Shown here piece by piece: positions 16,234 through 25,409 of a DNA stretch of 48,911 bases. Both the position numbers and the translations under genes were made by a program. Source of the DNA: Flavobacteriales bacterium (lineage in GTDB: Bacteria > Bacteroidota > Bacteroidia > NS11-12g > UBA955); the NCBI GenBank assembly GCA_024643755.1, contig JAHEMG010000003.1, positions 5,903 through 54,813 on the forward strand, read 5' to 3'. The notes under the pieces were generated by a model. It did no database searches and was not told where the DNA came from. It saw only the letters and a list, made by a program, of their open reading frames with translations. Within the stretch, counting starts at the first letter, position 1. The number at the start of each line of letters is the position of its first letter.

Positions 16234-19122
16234 ATGTCGAACGGAAAAATATTTTTACTTGATGGAATGGCGCTAATTTATCGCGCATTCTTTGCTTTTA
16301 TTCAAAATCCCAGAATCACGAGCACCGGATTAAATGCCAGTGCCATGATGGGTTTCACCAACACCTTGTTGGAGGTGATAAAAAAGCAAAAGCCCACCCA
16401 TTTGGCTGTTGTTTTTGACACTTCGGCACCTACGCAGCGCCACATTCAATTTGAGGCATACAAGGCCCAGAGGGAAGAAATGCCTGAAGATTTGCGCAAG
16501 AGTATACCCTATGTTTTTCGCATTATAGAGGGGTTCAATATTCCTGTAATTACGATGGATGGATATGAAGCCGACGACATCATTGGTACGTTGGCATGGA
16601 AGGCCGGTGATTTGGGATACGATGTGTTCATGATGACGCCAGACAAGGATTTTGGTCAGTTGGTGCGCGATAACGTGAAGATTTATAAGCCCGCAAGAAT
16701 GGGCAACGGCGATGAGATTCTTGGGGTGGAAGAAATTTTGAAGAAGTGGGAGATTAGTGATCCCAAGCAGGTGATTGATATTTTGGGTTTGTGGGGTGAT
16801 GCATCGGATAACATTCCCGGTGTGCCCGGTGTGGGAGAAAAAACGGCGAAAAAGCTTATCCAAGAGTATGGCAGTATGGAGGCCATTTTGGAAAATACAG
16901 ATAAGCTGAAAGGGAAGATGCAGGAAAATATGCGCAATTTTTCTGAGCAGGCGAAGGTGAGCAAATGGTTGGCGACGATTGATACGCAGGTACCTATTGA
17001 ACTTGATTTGGATGCTTTGAAAATGGAGCCGGTGAATGAGCCCGCTTTGCGTGAAGTGTTTGAGGAATTGGAATTCAGGACATTGATGCGCAGGGTACTG
17101 GGAGATGCTGCTGGGTCTTCGGATGCATCTGCTGAGGGTAGCCTCGGTGATTCAACGCCCGCTCGCAGTGCAGGCGTTGATTTATTTGGAAATCCCATCG
17201 CCCAAGCATCGCCCAAGAAAACCAAGCCCCAACCAACCAATCAAACATCGTTGTTTGGCGAGGCCGCGGCAGACGCAGAACTAGAGGTGGATGAGGCAGA
17301 GCCAATAGTATACAAAACCATTCTAGAGGTTGAACACGAATATCGCATTGCCGACAACGAAGAAACCCTGGTGGCACTGCTGAGTGAATTATCGGCGGCT
17401 GAGGTATATTGTTTTGATACAGAAACCACGGATGTTGAGTCGTTACATGCGGAGTTGGTGGGACTTTCGTTCAGCACTGCAGCGCACAAAGGATGGTATG
17501 TGCCGGTTTCATCGAACCGTGAAGAAGCGATGGCTTTGGTTGATCGATTTAGGGCGGTATTGTCGTCCAGTCAATTGAAAATCGCCCAAAACATCAAGTA
17601 CGACATCACTGTACTACAAAACTATGGTGTAACGGTTTCGGGGCCAATGTTTGATACGATGTTGGCGCATTATTTATTGGAGCCGGATCAGCGTCACAAC
17701 ATGCAGTTGTTGAGCGAGAAATTTTTGGGTTACTCCCCTATTTCCATTGAGACATTGATTGGTAAAAAGGGGAAATCGCAAGGAACGATGCGGGATGTTG
17801 AGTTATCGGCCATTGCGGAATACGCGGCGGAAGATGCAGATGTCACGTTTCAACTATACGGAATATTGAAACCGGCACTGGAGACGCGTGGTTTGATGGG
17901 GTTATTGATGGACGTTGAAATGCCGCTTGTGACGGTGTTGGAGGCAATGGAACGTCAGGGCGTGAGGGTGGATGTCGATTTTTTGAAAGATTATAGCAAC
18001 CAATTGTTGGAGCAAGTTAGGGGCGTACAAGCATCGATTTTTCAAGAGGCGGGGGGTGTGTTTAACATTGCTTCGGCGCAGCAGGTGGGGACGATTTTGT
18101 TCGATAAATTGAAGCTGTCTGACAAGCCAAAGAAAACGAAGACCGGCCAATATCAAACCGATGAAGAAACCTTGAACGCGTTATTGGGAAAGCATCCCAT
18201 TGTTCAACAAATTTTGGATTTTAGGGCATTGCAAAAGTTGAAGAGCACATATGTTGATGCATTGCCTTTGTTGGTGGATGCAAAAACTGGAAGGGTGCAC
18301 ACGCATTTTAACCAAGCGGTGGCGGCAACAGGACGGTTAAGCAGTCAGAATCCCAACTTACAGAACATTCCCATTAGAACGGAACTCGGACGAGAGATTC
18401 GGAAGGCGTTTGTTTCGAAAGGACCAGATACGGTGTTGTTGAGCTGCGATTATTCGCAAATTGAATTAAGGATTATTGCGCACATGAGTGGTGATGCTGG
18501 TATGCAGGAGGCGTTTAAGCAGGGTATCGACATTCATACAGCGACAGCGGCGAAAGTTTGGGGCGTAAACATTGAAGACGTTGATAAAGAGATGCGCAGA
18601 AAGGCCAAAACAGTGAACTTTGGTATCATTTACGGTATTTCAGCGTTTGGATTGAGTCAAAGAGTGGGGATTTCACGTGGAGAGGCCAAGGAGATCATCG
18701 ATAACTATTTCCAGCAGTTTGGAGGCATTAAATCGTATATGGATGATACGGTGAATAAGGCCAGGGAGCAGGGGTTTGTGGAAACCATTTTGGGTAGAAG
18801 AAGGTATATGCGCGATATTCAGTCGGCCAATGCGGTAATGCGAGGGTTTGCTGAGCGAAATGCCATCAATGCGCCGATTCAGGGCAGTGCGGCCGACATG
18901 ATTAAGTTGGCCATGATTCAGATTCACGATTGGTTGAATGCAGAAAAGTTGAAAACCAGAATGATACTGCAGGTGCACGATGAATTGCTGTTTGATGTCC
19001 CATCGGATGAGTTGGCCTATGTTGAGCCCAAAATTATTTCTTTGATGGAGGGAGCGATGCTGTTGGATGTGCCTGTACTTGTAGAATCAGGGAAGGGCAA
19101 CAACTGGTTGGAAGCCCATTAA
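16234..19122 (+). CDS. polA: DNA polymerase I
   Basis: A 962-residue three-domain repair and Okazaki-processing polymerase. The 5' nuclease domain (1-~290) includes DGYEADDIIGTLA. The 3'-5' exonuclease domain (~375-560) keeps all three motifs: DTET with Asp395, NIKYD, and YAAEDAD, so proofreading should be active, unlike in Thermus or Bacillus Pol I. The polymerase domain has motif A CDYSQIE (Asp739), motif B RRKAKTVNFGIIYG and motif C VHDE (Asp916). Between the first two domains is a flexible linker of roughly 60 residues with VDLF (315-318) and QTSLF (337-341), the latter fitting the sliding-clamp-binding consensus QxxLF. ATG at 16234 begins the conserved N-terminus; the ORF-track start adds 12 non-family residues. 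Convergent with the porin gene. Confidence 0.98.
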   Translation: MSNGKIFLLDGMALIYRAFFAFIQNPRITSTGLNASAMMGFTNTLLEVIKKQKPTHLAVVFDTSAPTQRHIQFEAYKAQREEMPEDLRKSIPYVFRIIEGFNIPVITMDGYEADDIIGTLAWKAGDLGYDVFMMTPDKDFGQLVRDNVKIYKPARMGNGDEILGVEEILKKWEISDPKQVIDILGLWGDASDNIPGVPGVGEKTAKKLIQEYGSMEAILENTDKLKGKMQENMRNFSEQAKVSKWLATIDTQVPIELDLDALKMEPVNEPALREVFEELEFRTLMRRVLGDAAGSSDASAEGSLGDSTPARSAGVDLFGNPIAQASPKKTKPQPTNQTSLFGEAAADAELEVDEAEPIVYKTILEVEHEYRIADNEETLVALLSELSAAEVYCFDTETTDVESLHAELVGLSFSTAAHKGWYVPVSSNREEAMALVDRFRAVLSSSQLKIAQNIKYDITVLQNYGVTVSGPMFDTMLAHYLLEPDQRHNMQLLSEKFLGYSPISIETLIGKKGKSQGTMRDVELSAIAEYAAEDADVTFQLYGILKPALETRGLMGLLMDVEMPLVTVLEAMERQGVRVDVDFLKDYSNQLLEQVRGVQASIFQEAGGVFNIASAQQVGTILFDKLKLSDKPKKTKTGQYQTDEETLNALLGKHPIVQQILDFRALQKLKSTYVDALPLLVDAKTGRVHTHFNQAVAATGRLSSQNPNLQNIPIRTELGREIRKAFVSKGPDTVLLSCDYSQIELRIIAHMSGDAGMQEAFKQGIDIHTATAAKVWGVNIEDVDKEMRRKAKTVNFGIIYGISAFGLSQRVGISRGEAKEIIDNYFQQFGGIKSYMDDTVNKAREQGFVETILGRRRYMRDIQSANAVMRGFAERNAINAPIQGSAADMIKLAMIQIHDWLNAEKLKTRMILQVHDELLFDVPSDELAYVEPKIISLMEGAMLLDVPVLVESGKGNNWLEAH

Positions 19123-19156
19123 TTGGGGCTCTGAAATTCGGAACTGCGCGCGAGGA

Positions 19157-21340
19157 TTAGTTATAGAATTTCCAATTCAATCCAAAGCGGATGCGATAGG
19201 GTTGTATCGGATATCCAGCGATGTATTGGTACTTGGGATTGAAACCAGGAATAATGAGGATTTCATTGATGTGTTCTGCTTTGAGGAAGACATCTACGGT
19301 TTGAACCCTAGCCACCGCATAGAGGTCGAGTTCGAAGTAATTGCCCGATTCGGTTTTTCGGGAGTCGACAACGAAGGTTGCGGCATCGGGTCTATAGGTG
19401 GTTGTTTGGAATTTCGAGGTGTATTGGATGTCCATACCCAGGGTTAAATCCATGGCATGATGGAATGCCGGGGTTTTGTACTGAATGGAAGTACTGGCGG
19501 TCCATAGCGGCATTCCGTAATTAAACAAAGTGTTTATTTGATTTGATGTAAATTGTTTGTATGCAATAAATTGATTTATTTTAAATTTATTAGAATTGTA
19601 TGAAATTGTTGCATTAAAACTGGTATAATTGGCATTTTGAAGTTGGGTAACCGCAACAGAATCTAGGGAAATGGTGGGGTTTAGCCATTGACCTTGGTTT
19701 AGCGCGAAGCTGGTAAATAAGATTGGTGCTTGTTGGATGACGGCTTGTTTTGTTTTACTAGGATTGCTGAAATTGTAATAGCGTATTTGTAGTCCATATT
19801 CTTGATTCCCAGTAAATGGTAGGGTTCGGTTATATTGGAAGTGGTTGCTGTAAAACAATTGTTGTTGTAGGGTGGCCGGTTGCCATTGGTGATCAAATGT
19901 TGCGTTTAAATTGAAACCTGAAAGCGGTTCTTTTCGTCCTACTCTCTGTCCATCGATATAAGAATTTACTCTAGAACTGTCGATAGGATTGGGTATAAAT
20001 ATATCTTTGGTTTTTTTGAACAATGGTAAATCGGCCCAAACCCAATTTGCGCCTTTACCGTATCCTTTCATTGTAGATTGAAGTTTTACAGTGGGTATGA
20101 AAGTACGTTTATACCAATGGGGTTTTAGATATAATTCCAGCGAGTGGTTGTTGGGTTCGAAGTTATTGGTTTTGTTATAATTGGACTGTTTACTGTAATA
20201 ACCTTGCGATTGGAAGATGTGATTAACTTCCACAGTAATTGATTTCCTCATAGGAAGGAAAACTACACCTGCCTTGTGGGTGAAAACGTGCCAAACGTGA
20301 CTATCTAGTGTTTTGTTGGATAGATCAAAGTAATTTTGGCCATAATAGCCTGTATCTCTCTTGCTGTCTTTGAATTCAAATTGCTGTCTTTGAATATTTA
20401 TTGACTGAGAAAGGGCCCAGTTGGGTTTGAAAAAATACTGGTGTTTGAGGAAGTGATCTAGATGTTTGAACTTAGATGCGGCGGTTGTTAGATAGGGATT
20501 GTAATATCCCAAGGTTCTGAGTCCAATTTTATCTGTTTGTTGGGGAATAAAAAAAACACTATCCACCTTGAGGCCACCATTTTCATTGCGGTTAGATCGA
20601 TTCCATGAAAAGGCGACGATTTGTCTATATTTTTTATTGTTGCTCTGATACAGGCTCCCCAATTTGATGTTTCTAAATTGGTTGTTTTGTCCTGAGCCAA
20701 TGTATTGTTCTTGGTTAATGATACTGCGGTAATCGAGCGTGATGTTCCATCCCGGGCTAAAATTTTGTGTGTGTATGGCTTTCAGAGCGATGGTTTTACC
20801 GGGACCTTGTAGGTAATTGAATTCTGTGAAAGGGGCGAAGGCACGGTGCAATAGCATGTCCTCCGCGGGTTTTATTTGCGAGTGAAAAGGATTACTACCA
20901 ATGCGCACTACTCCTGTCCATGAATTGTTATGAAAACCGTTATACGTTGGGCTTCCTGGTTCTCCGATATTCCATTGGGCCATTGGTATTAATCTACTCT
21001 CTTCGGCTCTATCTGCAAATCGATACTGATTTACACGGGTGATGGAGGTATCAAATGAAAAAGTGGAATAGAGTATTGTATCCTGTCTATTTTTAGTTCT
21101 GTCAACGTAACCTGACATGTATACCACCTTGGAAAATGGATTTTCACTAAAGAAACTTCTAACGTTTGTATTCAGCGGGTGAATTCTAGATTTGGGTTTG
21201 GTTGTAGTTGAGTCGGTTTTGGTTCGGGTTGTATCACTCATTTTGCCAGGCGTAAAGGTTTCCAATGCTTGCGCATTGACGAACCCTGCACTCCCAAAAA
21301 GGAGGATGAAAACCCATATATTTTTGAATTGTTTTATCAC
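19157..21340 (-). CDS. Putative outer-membrane porin (Porin_10-like)
   Basis: A 727-residue protein with a signal peptide (IWVFILLFGSAGFVNAQA, cleavage near residue 25). A short Ser/Thr/Lys-rich stretch follows, and then a long series of amphipathic beta strands with aromatic girdles, ending in a final strand with IRFGLNWKFYN, typical of outer-membrane barrels with a C-terminal aromatic. The pattern of long inter-strand loops and the N-terminal NVRSFFSENPF segment resemble the Bacteroidota putative porin family PF14121; the family call is from memory. Start is GTG directly before the signal peptide. Substrate unknown. Monocistronic by appearance: divergent from a small membrane protein and convergent with polA (34 bp). 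Confidence 0.8.
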   Translation of the reverse strand: MIKQFKNIWVFILLFGSAGFVNAQALETFTPGKMSDTTRTKTDSTTTKPKSRIHPLNTNVRSFFSENPFSKVVYMSGYVDRTKNRQDTILYSTFSFDTSITRVNQYRFADRAEESRLIPMAQWNIGEPGSPTYNGFHNNSWTGVVRIGSNPFHSQIKPAEDMLLHRAFAPFTEFNYLQGPGKTIALKAIHTQNFSPGWNITLDYRSIINQEQYIGSGQNNQFRNIKLGSLYQSNNKKYRQIVAFSWNRSNRNENGGLKVDSVFFIPQQTDKIGLRTLGYYNPYLTTAASKFKHLDHFLKHQYFFKPNWALSQSINIQRQQFEFKDSKRDTGYYGQNYFDLSNKTLDSHVWHVFTHKAGVVFLPMRKSITVEVNHIFQSQGYYSKQSNYNKTNNFEPNNHSLELYLKPHWYKRTFIPTVKLQSTMKGYGKGANWVWADLPLFKKTKDIFIPNPIDSSRVNSYIDGQRVGRKEPLSGFNLNATFDHQWQPATLQQQLFYSNHFQYNRTLPFTGNQEYGLQIRYYNFSNPSKTKQAVIQQAPILFTSFALNQGQWLNPTISLDSVAVTQLQNANYTSFNATISYNSNKFKINQFIAYKQFTSNQINTLFNYGMPLWTASTSIQYKTPAFHHAMDLTLGMDIQYTSKFQTTTYRPDAATFVVDSRKTESGNYFELDLYAVARVQTVDVFLKAEHINEILIIPGFNPKYQYIAGYPIQPYRIRFGLNWKFYN

Positions 21341-21415
21341 AAAGCGTATCCATCACAAATTTGCGAATAAATATCCAAGGTTGGTTTGCAAGCGCTAAAT
21401 TGTAGGAAAATTGAG

Positions 21416-21883
21416 ATGGCGATATTTGGAGTACTGACAGACGAAGGTTTTTTACATTTGGTGGGTATTTTTTTACTCAGCGGTGTGAAATTTCTGGGTG
21501 GCTTAATATGGGCTATTGCCTTTATAGAGAATGACTTGATTGGTTGGTTTGTATCGGCACTCGGTGGGATTTTCGGCAGTTTTATTTGGATTTTTCTTGG
21601 GCATTGGATTCAGGATAAATGGATTCAGTTTTCTGCCAGTGGCAATAAAAACAGGGCGTCGGTGAAGCGGTTTAGCAAAAAGAACCGTTGGTTGGTGAGG
21701 ATTAAGCAAAAGGGCGGAGTCTATTTGTTGGTTTTTTTAGCCCCTTTGATCATCAGTATCCCTGTGGGTTGTTTGATACTGACCTCCATGGAATCGAACC
21801 GTTATCGGTTACTGATGCTGATGACCATTTCGGTATTGTTGTGGGGTACTGCGATGTATTGTTTGTATCCCTTCTTTATGTAA
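21416..21883 (+). CDS. Small inner-membrane protein of unknown function
   Basis: About 155 residues with four predicted hydrophobic segments: roughly 10-28, 36-57, 98-120 and 126-150. Between segments 2 and 3 lies a basic stretch (KNRASVKRFSKKNRW) likely on the cytosolic side. Segment 2 is Gly-rich (FVSALGGIFGSFIWIFLGHW), consistent with tight helix packing. No family recognised. The ATG at 21416 is preferred over the ORF-track start at 21386, whose extra ten residues are polar. It is followed by the lipoprotein gene 72 bp downstream on the same strand, which has its own candidate promoter, so linkage is uncertain. Confidence 0.7.
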   Translation: MAIFGVLTDEGFLHLVGIFLLSGVKFLGGLIWAIAFIENDLIGWFVSALGGIFGSFIWIFLGHWIQDKWIQFSASGNKNRASVKRFSKKNRWLVRIKQKGGVYLLVFLAPLIISIPVGCLILTSMESNRYRLLMLMTISVLLWGTAMYCLYPFFM

Positions 21884-21930
21884 ATAATCAAAATGGGGTA
21901 AATCTCATCGTTGAATGGGTGAGAATCTCT

Positions 21931-21938
21931 TACTCTTG
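21931..21938 (+). promoter_or_regulatory. Candidate promoter for the lipoprotein/barrel operon
   Basis: TACTCTTG is one change from TAnnTTTG. A TTG at 21911-21913 lies 17 nt upstream. Predicted leader about 13 nt. Confidence 0.35.
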
Positions 21939-21955
21939 ATTAAATTGTACCCAAA

Positions 21956-24004
21956 ATGAAGACTTTCATCAAGGGATTAACGTTCATTTCCTTCCTTTTT
22001 CTGCTTGTTGGCTGCAAACGAGAGCCGGTTTCTTGGGACAATCGCGTGGTAGCGCCATTGTTTAAAACGAAGTTGGGTTTGGGCCAAATCGATACCAAAT
22101 TTCTTGGGAAAAATCCTACCGATAGTAGCTACACGCTTACTTATGAAAACTTGGTCTACAGTTATCGTATGGCCAATGTAAGGGCCTATGATACTGGGTT
22201 GACGGCTGCATTTAGTTTGAAGAAACTAAAGTTGAACAATCAAACCATCGTACAGAAAATTACGTTGGGACAAATCAATCCGATTTTCAAGTTGCTCAAC
22301 GGACAAACCGCGGATATTCCAGAGCAGAATCAGGGCAATTTGGCACCGGTAGACATTGATGCCAGTGCGTTTTTTGAAACTGCAACGCTCGACAGTGGCT
22401 TTTTGGATATAAGCATCACCAACAACTTGCCGGTGAATGTAAAGTTGGTGGTTTTTGAACTGAATAATGCGGGTGACAATTCGCAGGTAGCTTATGACTC
22501 TTTCACGAATATTCCGATCAATGGGAAGGTGACTAAGCGCATCGACCTTCGCGAAAAAACGGTCACCAAACAACTCAAGGGAAGTATCAAGCGCTTAACT
22601 ACAGAGGCGAGCAATGGTCCGGTTTTGATTGACGCAGATAAGGGTGTAGATGTTGAATTAACGGTTTCTAGCTTGAGGCCAAGGTATGCGATCGCGGCAT
22701 TCCCATCGCAAAATGTGATTGAGCAAGATGAGGGATTAACGGTATTCATGGGCGGTGCTGAGGTGAAGTATTTTAAAGCCAAAGCGGGTAAGTTGAAAAT
22801 TAACTTGGTGAGCACGATTCAAGAAGACATGACCATGTATTTCGAAATTCCCAGCGCCAAGAAAAATGGGGTGGTATTGTCGAGTATCGTAAAATTACCA
22901 GCAGCCCCTGCGGGAGGTGTGAGCAAGCGTTTTGAAGATTTTGATCTCACAGACTATATCATCGACTTTCGGGGCAAGAACCCGGATGTGAAGGATACGG
23001 TAAACACGTTCCATCAGATTTTGATTGTGCGATTGGATAGTTCGGGCAGAAAAGTAGCTATTGGTTTGCGCGATAGCATTCGGTTAGAGTATCGCATGGA
23101 ATCATTGGTTCCGGATTACGCGATTGGGTATATGGGGCAGTCATTGACACAAACGGGTGATCAAAAAACGACTTTTGATTTATTTAAAGGGTTGAATGGC
23201 GATTTCAAATTCAAAGATTTCAAGGTGAGTTTGGTGGTGAAAAATGGCATTGGTGCTGATGGTCGTGTGAAAATCAACACGCTGAAAGGGGAAAATGTCT
23301 TTACCAAAAACACGGTGCCATTGAACGCCACGCCGTTGGCCAATGATATATTTATCACGTCTCCACCCTTTGTTAGAGATGCCTACACGGTGTCTGAGGT
23401 GGTTTTGGATGGCAACAATTCCAACATCAAAACGTTCATTGAGAATTTGCCGCAGATGCTTGATTACAACTTAGACATGGAGGTTAATCCGAATGGGAAT
23501 GTGAGCTTGTATAAGGATTTTGTTTTTGACAATAGTCGGGTCGATGTATACCTAAAAGTAGAGGCGCCGGCGAATTTCTCTGTTGGCGAATTTGTACTTC
23601 GCGATACACAATCCATTGATTTACAAACATTGGGAGATGTGTCGCGCATTAAATCAGCCAAAATGGAGGTGAATGTGAGCAACACGTTCCCGATAGGGGC
23701 CAAGTTAACGATGTCTTTGTTGGATGAGGGTTTGGCGTTTCTTACCTCCTTGGATATTGATCCTAGTGACCAGGTGATTGAGCCGGCCATTTTGGATGAC
23801 AAGGGGTATCCGTTACAATCGGGGGATACGTATTTTACGTTGGGATTGGGTAAAGAGAAGATCGAAGCATTGAAGAAGGCTAAATTTATTGCGATTACAA
23901 CCACTTTTTTGGGTTCTGGCAAGATGCAGAAAATCTACGATGTGAGTTCGATTTCCGTTTCTACGGTGGTGGATTTTGAGTATGAGGTTAAAATGGGCAG
24001 ATAG
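21956..24004 (+). CDS. Large lipoprotein of unknown function
   Basis: A 682-residue protein with a clear lipoprotein signal: basic start, hydrophobic run and lipobox LLVGC (Cys20), followed by KRE. The mature protein is beta-rich and repetitive in style, with many segments of the type 'sLkl-n-fPv-akl', as in NTFPIGAKLTMSLLDEG and NNLPVNVKLVVFELNNAG; these two look like copies of one module. No enzyme motif and no T9SS domain. It probably sits on the outer membrane, inner or outer face unknown. One base separates its stop from the next gene's ATG, so it is co-translated with an outer-membrane-type protein and the pair may form a complex. Not recognised as a SusD or other named family. Confidence 0.8.
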   Translation: MKTFIKGLTFISFLFLLVGCKREPVSWDNRVVAPLFKTKLGLGQIDTKFLGKNPTDSSYTLTYENLVYSYRMANVRAYDTGLTAAFSLKKLKLNNQTIVQKITLGQINPIFKLLNGQTADIPEQNQGNLAPVDIDASAFFETATLDSGFLDISITNNLPVNVKLVVFELNNAGDNSQVAYDSFTNIPINGKVTKRIDLREKTVTKQLKGSIKRLTTEASNGPVLIDADKGVDVELTVSSLRPRYAIAAFPSQNVIEQDEGLTVFMGGAEVKYFKAKAGKLKINLVSTIQEDMTMYFEIPSAKKNGVVLSSIVKLPAAPAGGVSKRFEDFDLTDYIIDFRGKNPDVKDTVNTFHQILIVRLDSSGRKVAIGLRDSIRLEYRMESLVPDYAIGYMGQSLTQTGDQKTTFDLFKGLNGDFKFKDFKVSLVVKNGIGADGRVKINTLKGENVFTKNTVPLNATPLANDIFITSPPFVRDAYTVSEVVLDGNNSNIKTFIENLPQMLDYNLDMEVNPNGNVSLYKDFVFDNSRVDVYLKVEAPANFSVGEFVLRDTQSIDLQTLGDVSRIKSAKMEVNVSNTFPIGAKLTMSLLDEGLAFLTSLDIDPSDQVIEPAILDDKGYPLQSGDTYFTLGLGKEKIEALKKAKFIAITTTFLGSGKMQKIYDVSSISVSTVVDFEYEVKMGR

Positions 24005-24005
24005 G

Positions 24006-25409
24006 ATGAGGGTAAAATGTATTTTTGGTTGGTTGATGTTGGCTGCGACATCGTTGCATGCGGGGGATACTGCGGTTTTTATTGATGTATTGACAAAGCC
24101 GCTCAATTCACCGGTGAAGAAATTTCTACACGGAGAATTTGGTCGGTTTACGTTCCAATCAGGGTCGAATGTTTTGCCTTTTTCTATGGTAGGTAGGATT
24201 GCTACTGGGGGATATATTGGAAGTGATGTAACCGAGCGTATAGAAAACAAGTTAAAAGGTGAAAATCGCGCAGGATTGTTTCAGCAAATGACTTTGGTGG
24301 TATATCCGTTCCAATCACGTTTTGGTTCATATTGGCGGACGAAAATGGAATCAGGAATAGGACTTAAGGATGCGGTTACCCTCCAAACGATTTCATTGAG
24401 AACAACACAAACGGTGGGGGCGACTTTCACGGATGATGCCTATCGGATGGTTTTTCGGGGTAATGGGTATTACAGAGGTCGAAGTTTAGAAGTGGGTTCA
24501 AATCAGTTTCAATTGTTGGGTTACAACGCGGTTGATTTTTCGTTTAGGACCGATGTTTCACAGCGCAAAGTTTTTCATGTTTCATTGTTGCAGGCGACGG
24601 CTTTTTCTCGTTTTAGTACCAGGGATATGACATTGTTTACCAGTGCATCCGGTGATTCACTTTCCTTCAATGGCAGGTATATAAATCAAGGAACAGGACA
24701 TCGTGGCTGGGGTGAGAAGGGAATGGGGTTATCGGTAGGATACGATCGGATGTATACTTTCAGGGGATTAGGGGGATTTAAACGCAGTGGAAATTTCCCT
24801 ATTTTGGCAGTTGGGGTAAGGGATTTGGGCTTTTTATATTTGCCATCGGTACAAGTAGAAAGCAGGGGTTATGTTTGGGATGCTTCCATGAAGGGGTTAA
24901 CGGAGGCTGGTGAATCGCCCATACAATCCATACCATTGAAACAGGCCGTTGTGAATGCCAAGGAGTTGCAGTTGAGTAATTGGTTTGGCAATCAGCGTGA
25001 TAGCGCAATGTCTAAACTTGAGCTAAAAGAACAAACTCGAAGGGGCACAGTGATGATTCCGTTTACGGTTTATGTAGATTTGTTGAATATGCCAATCAAG
25101 GACCAGCAATTTGGGGTGAATGCTACTTATTTACATGTACCTGGTTACAGGGTATCCACGCGAATTTGGTGGAATAAGACTTTGCTTCCAAAGGGCGAGC
25201 AAAAATGGCAATCTTTGTTGCTTCAGCCCTATGTGGCGATGGGCGGTTTCGATACCTATGACTTGGGTATGTCGATGCAACTGAATGCATCCATTAAGCG
25301 CATGGGTTATGTAAATTTCAGACTGGACGCTCGGGGATTAGAGGCCTGGGCGATGCCAAACATGCAGCATGGGGCTGGTTTGTCAGCGACGATGAGTTTA
25401 CAACTTTAG
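24006..25409 (+). CDS. Outer-membrane-type protein, partner of the lipoprotein
   Basis: 467 residues from the ATG at 24006. A signal peptide (CIFGWLMLAATSLHAG) precedes a chain of alternating amphipathic strands, glycine- and aromatic-rich, ending GAGLSATMSLQL, which looks like a closing beta strand. This fits a barrel-type outer-membrane protein of the kind annotated DUF5723 in Bacteroidota, a comparison from memory only. The ORF-track start at 23976 lies inside the lipoprotein gene; the ATG 1 bp after its stop and directly before the signal peptide is preferred. The pairing of lipoprotein and barrel suggests an outer-membrane complex. Its stop overlaps the convergent GT39-like gene by 4 bp. 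Confidence 0.75.
   Translation: MRVKCIFGWLMLAATSLHAGDTAVFIDVLTKPLNSPVKKFLHGEFGRFTFQSGSNVLPFSMVGRIATGGYIGSDVTERIENKLKGENRAGLFQQMTLVVYPFQSRFGSYWRTKMESGIGLKDAVTLQTISLRTTQTVGATFTDDAYRMVFRGNGYYRGRSLEVGSNQFQLLGYNAVDFSFRTDVSQRKVFHVSLLQATAFSRFSTRDMTLFTSASGDSLSFNGRYINQGTGHRGWGEKGMGLSVGYDRMYTFRGLGGFKRSGNFPILAVGVRDLGFLYLPSVQVESRGYVWDASMKGLTEAGESPIQSIPLKQAVVNAKELQLSNWFGNQRDSAMSKLELKEQTRRGTVMIPFTVYVDLLNMPIKDQQFGVNATYLHVPGYRVSTRIWWNKTLLPKGEQKWQSLLLQPYVAMGGFDTYDLGMSMQLNASIKRMGYVNFRLDARGLEAWAMPNMQHGAGLSATMSLQL

Noticed and set aside
16683-17240. 185-residue antisense ORF over polA
   Set aside because: Shadow of a conserved gene; Ser/Pro-rich reversed composition.
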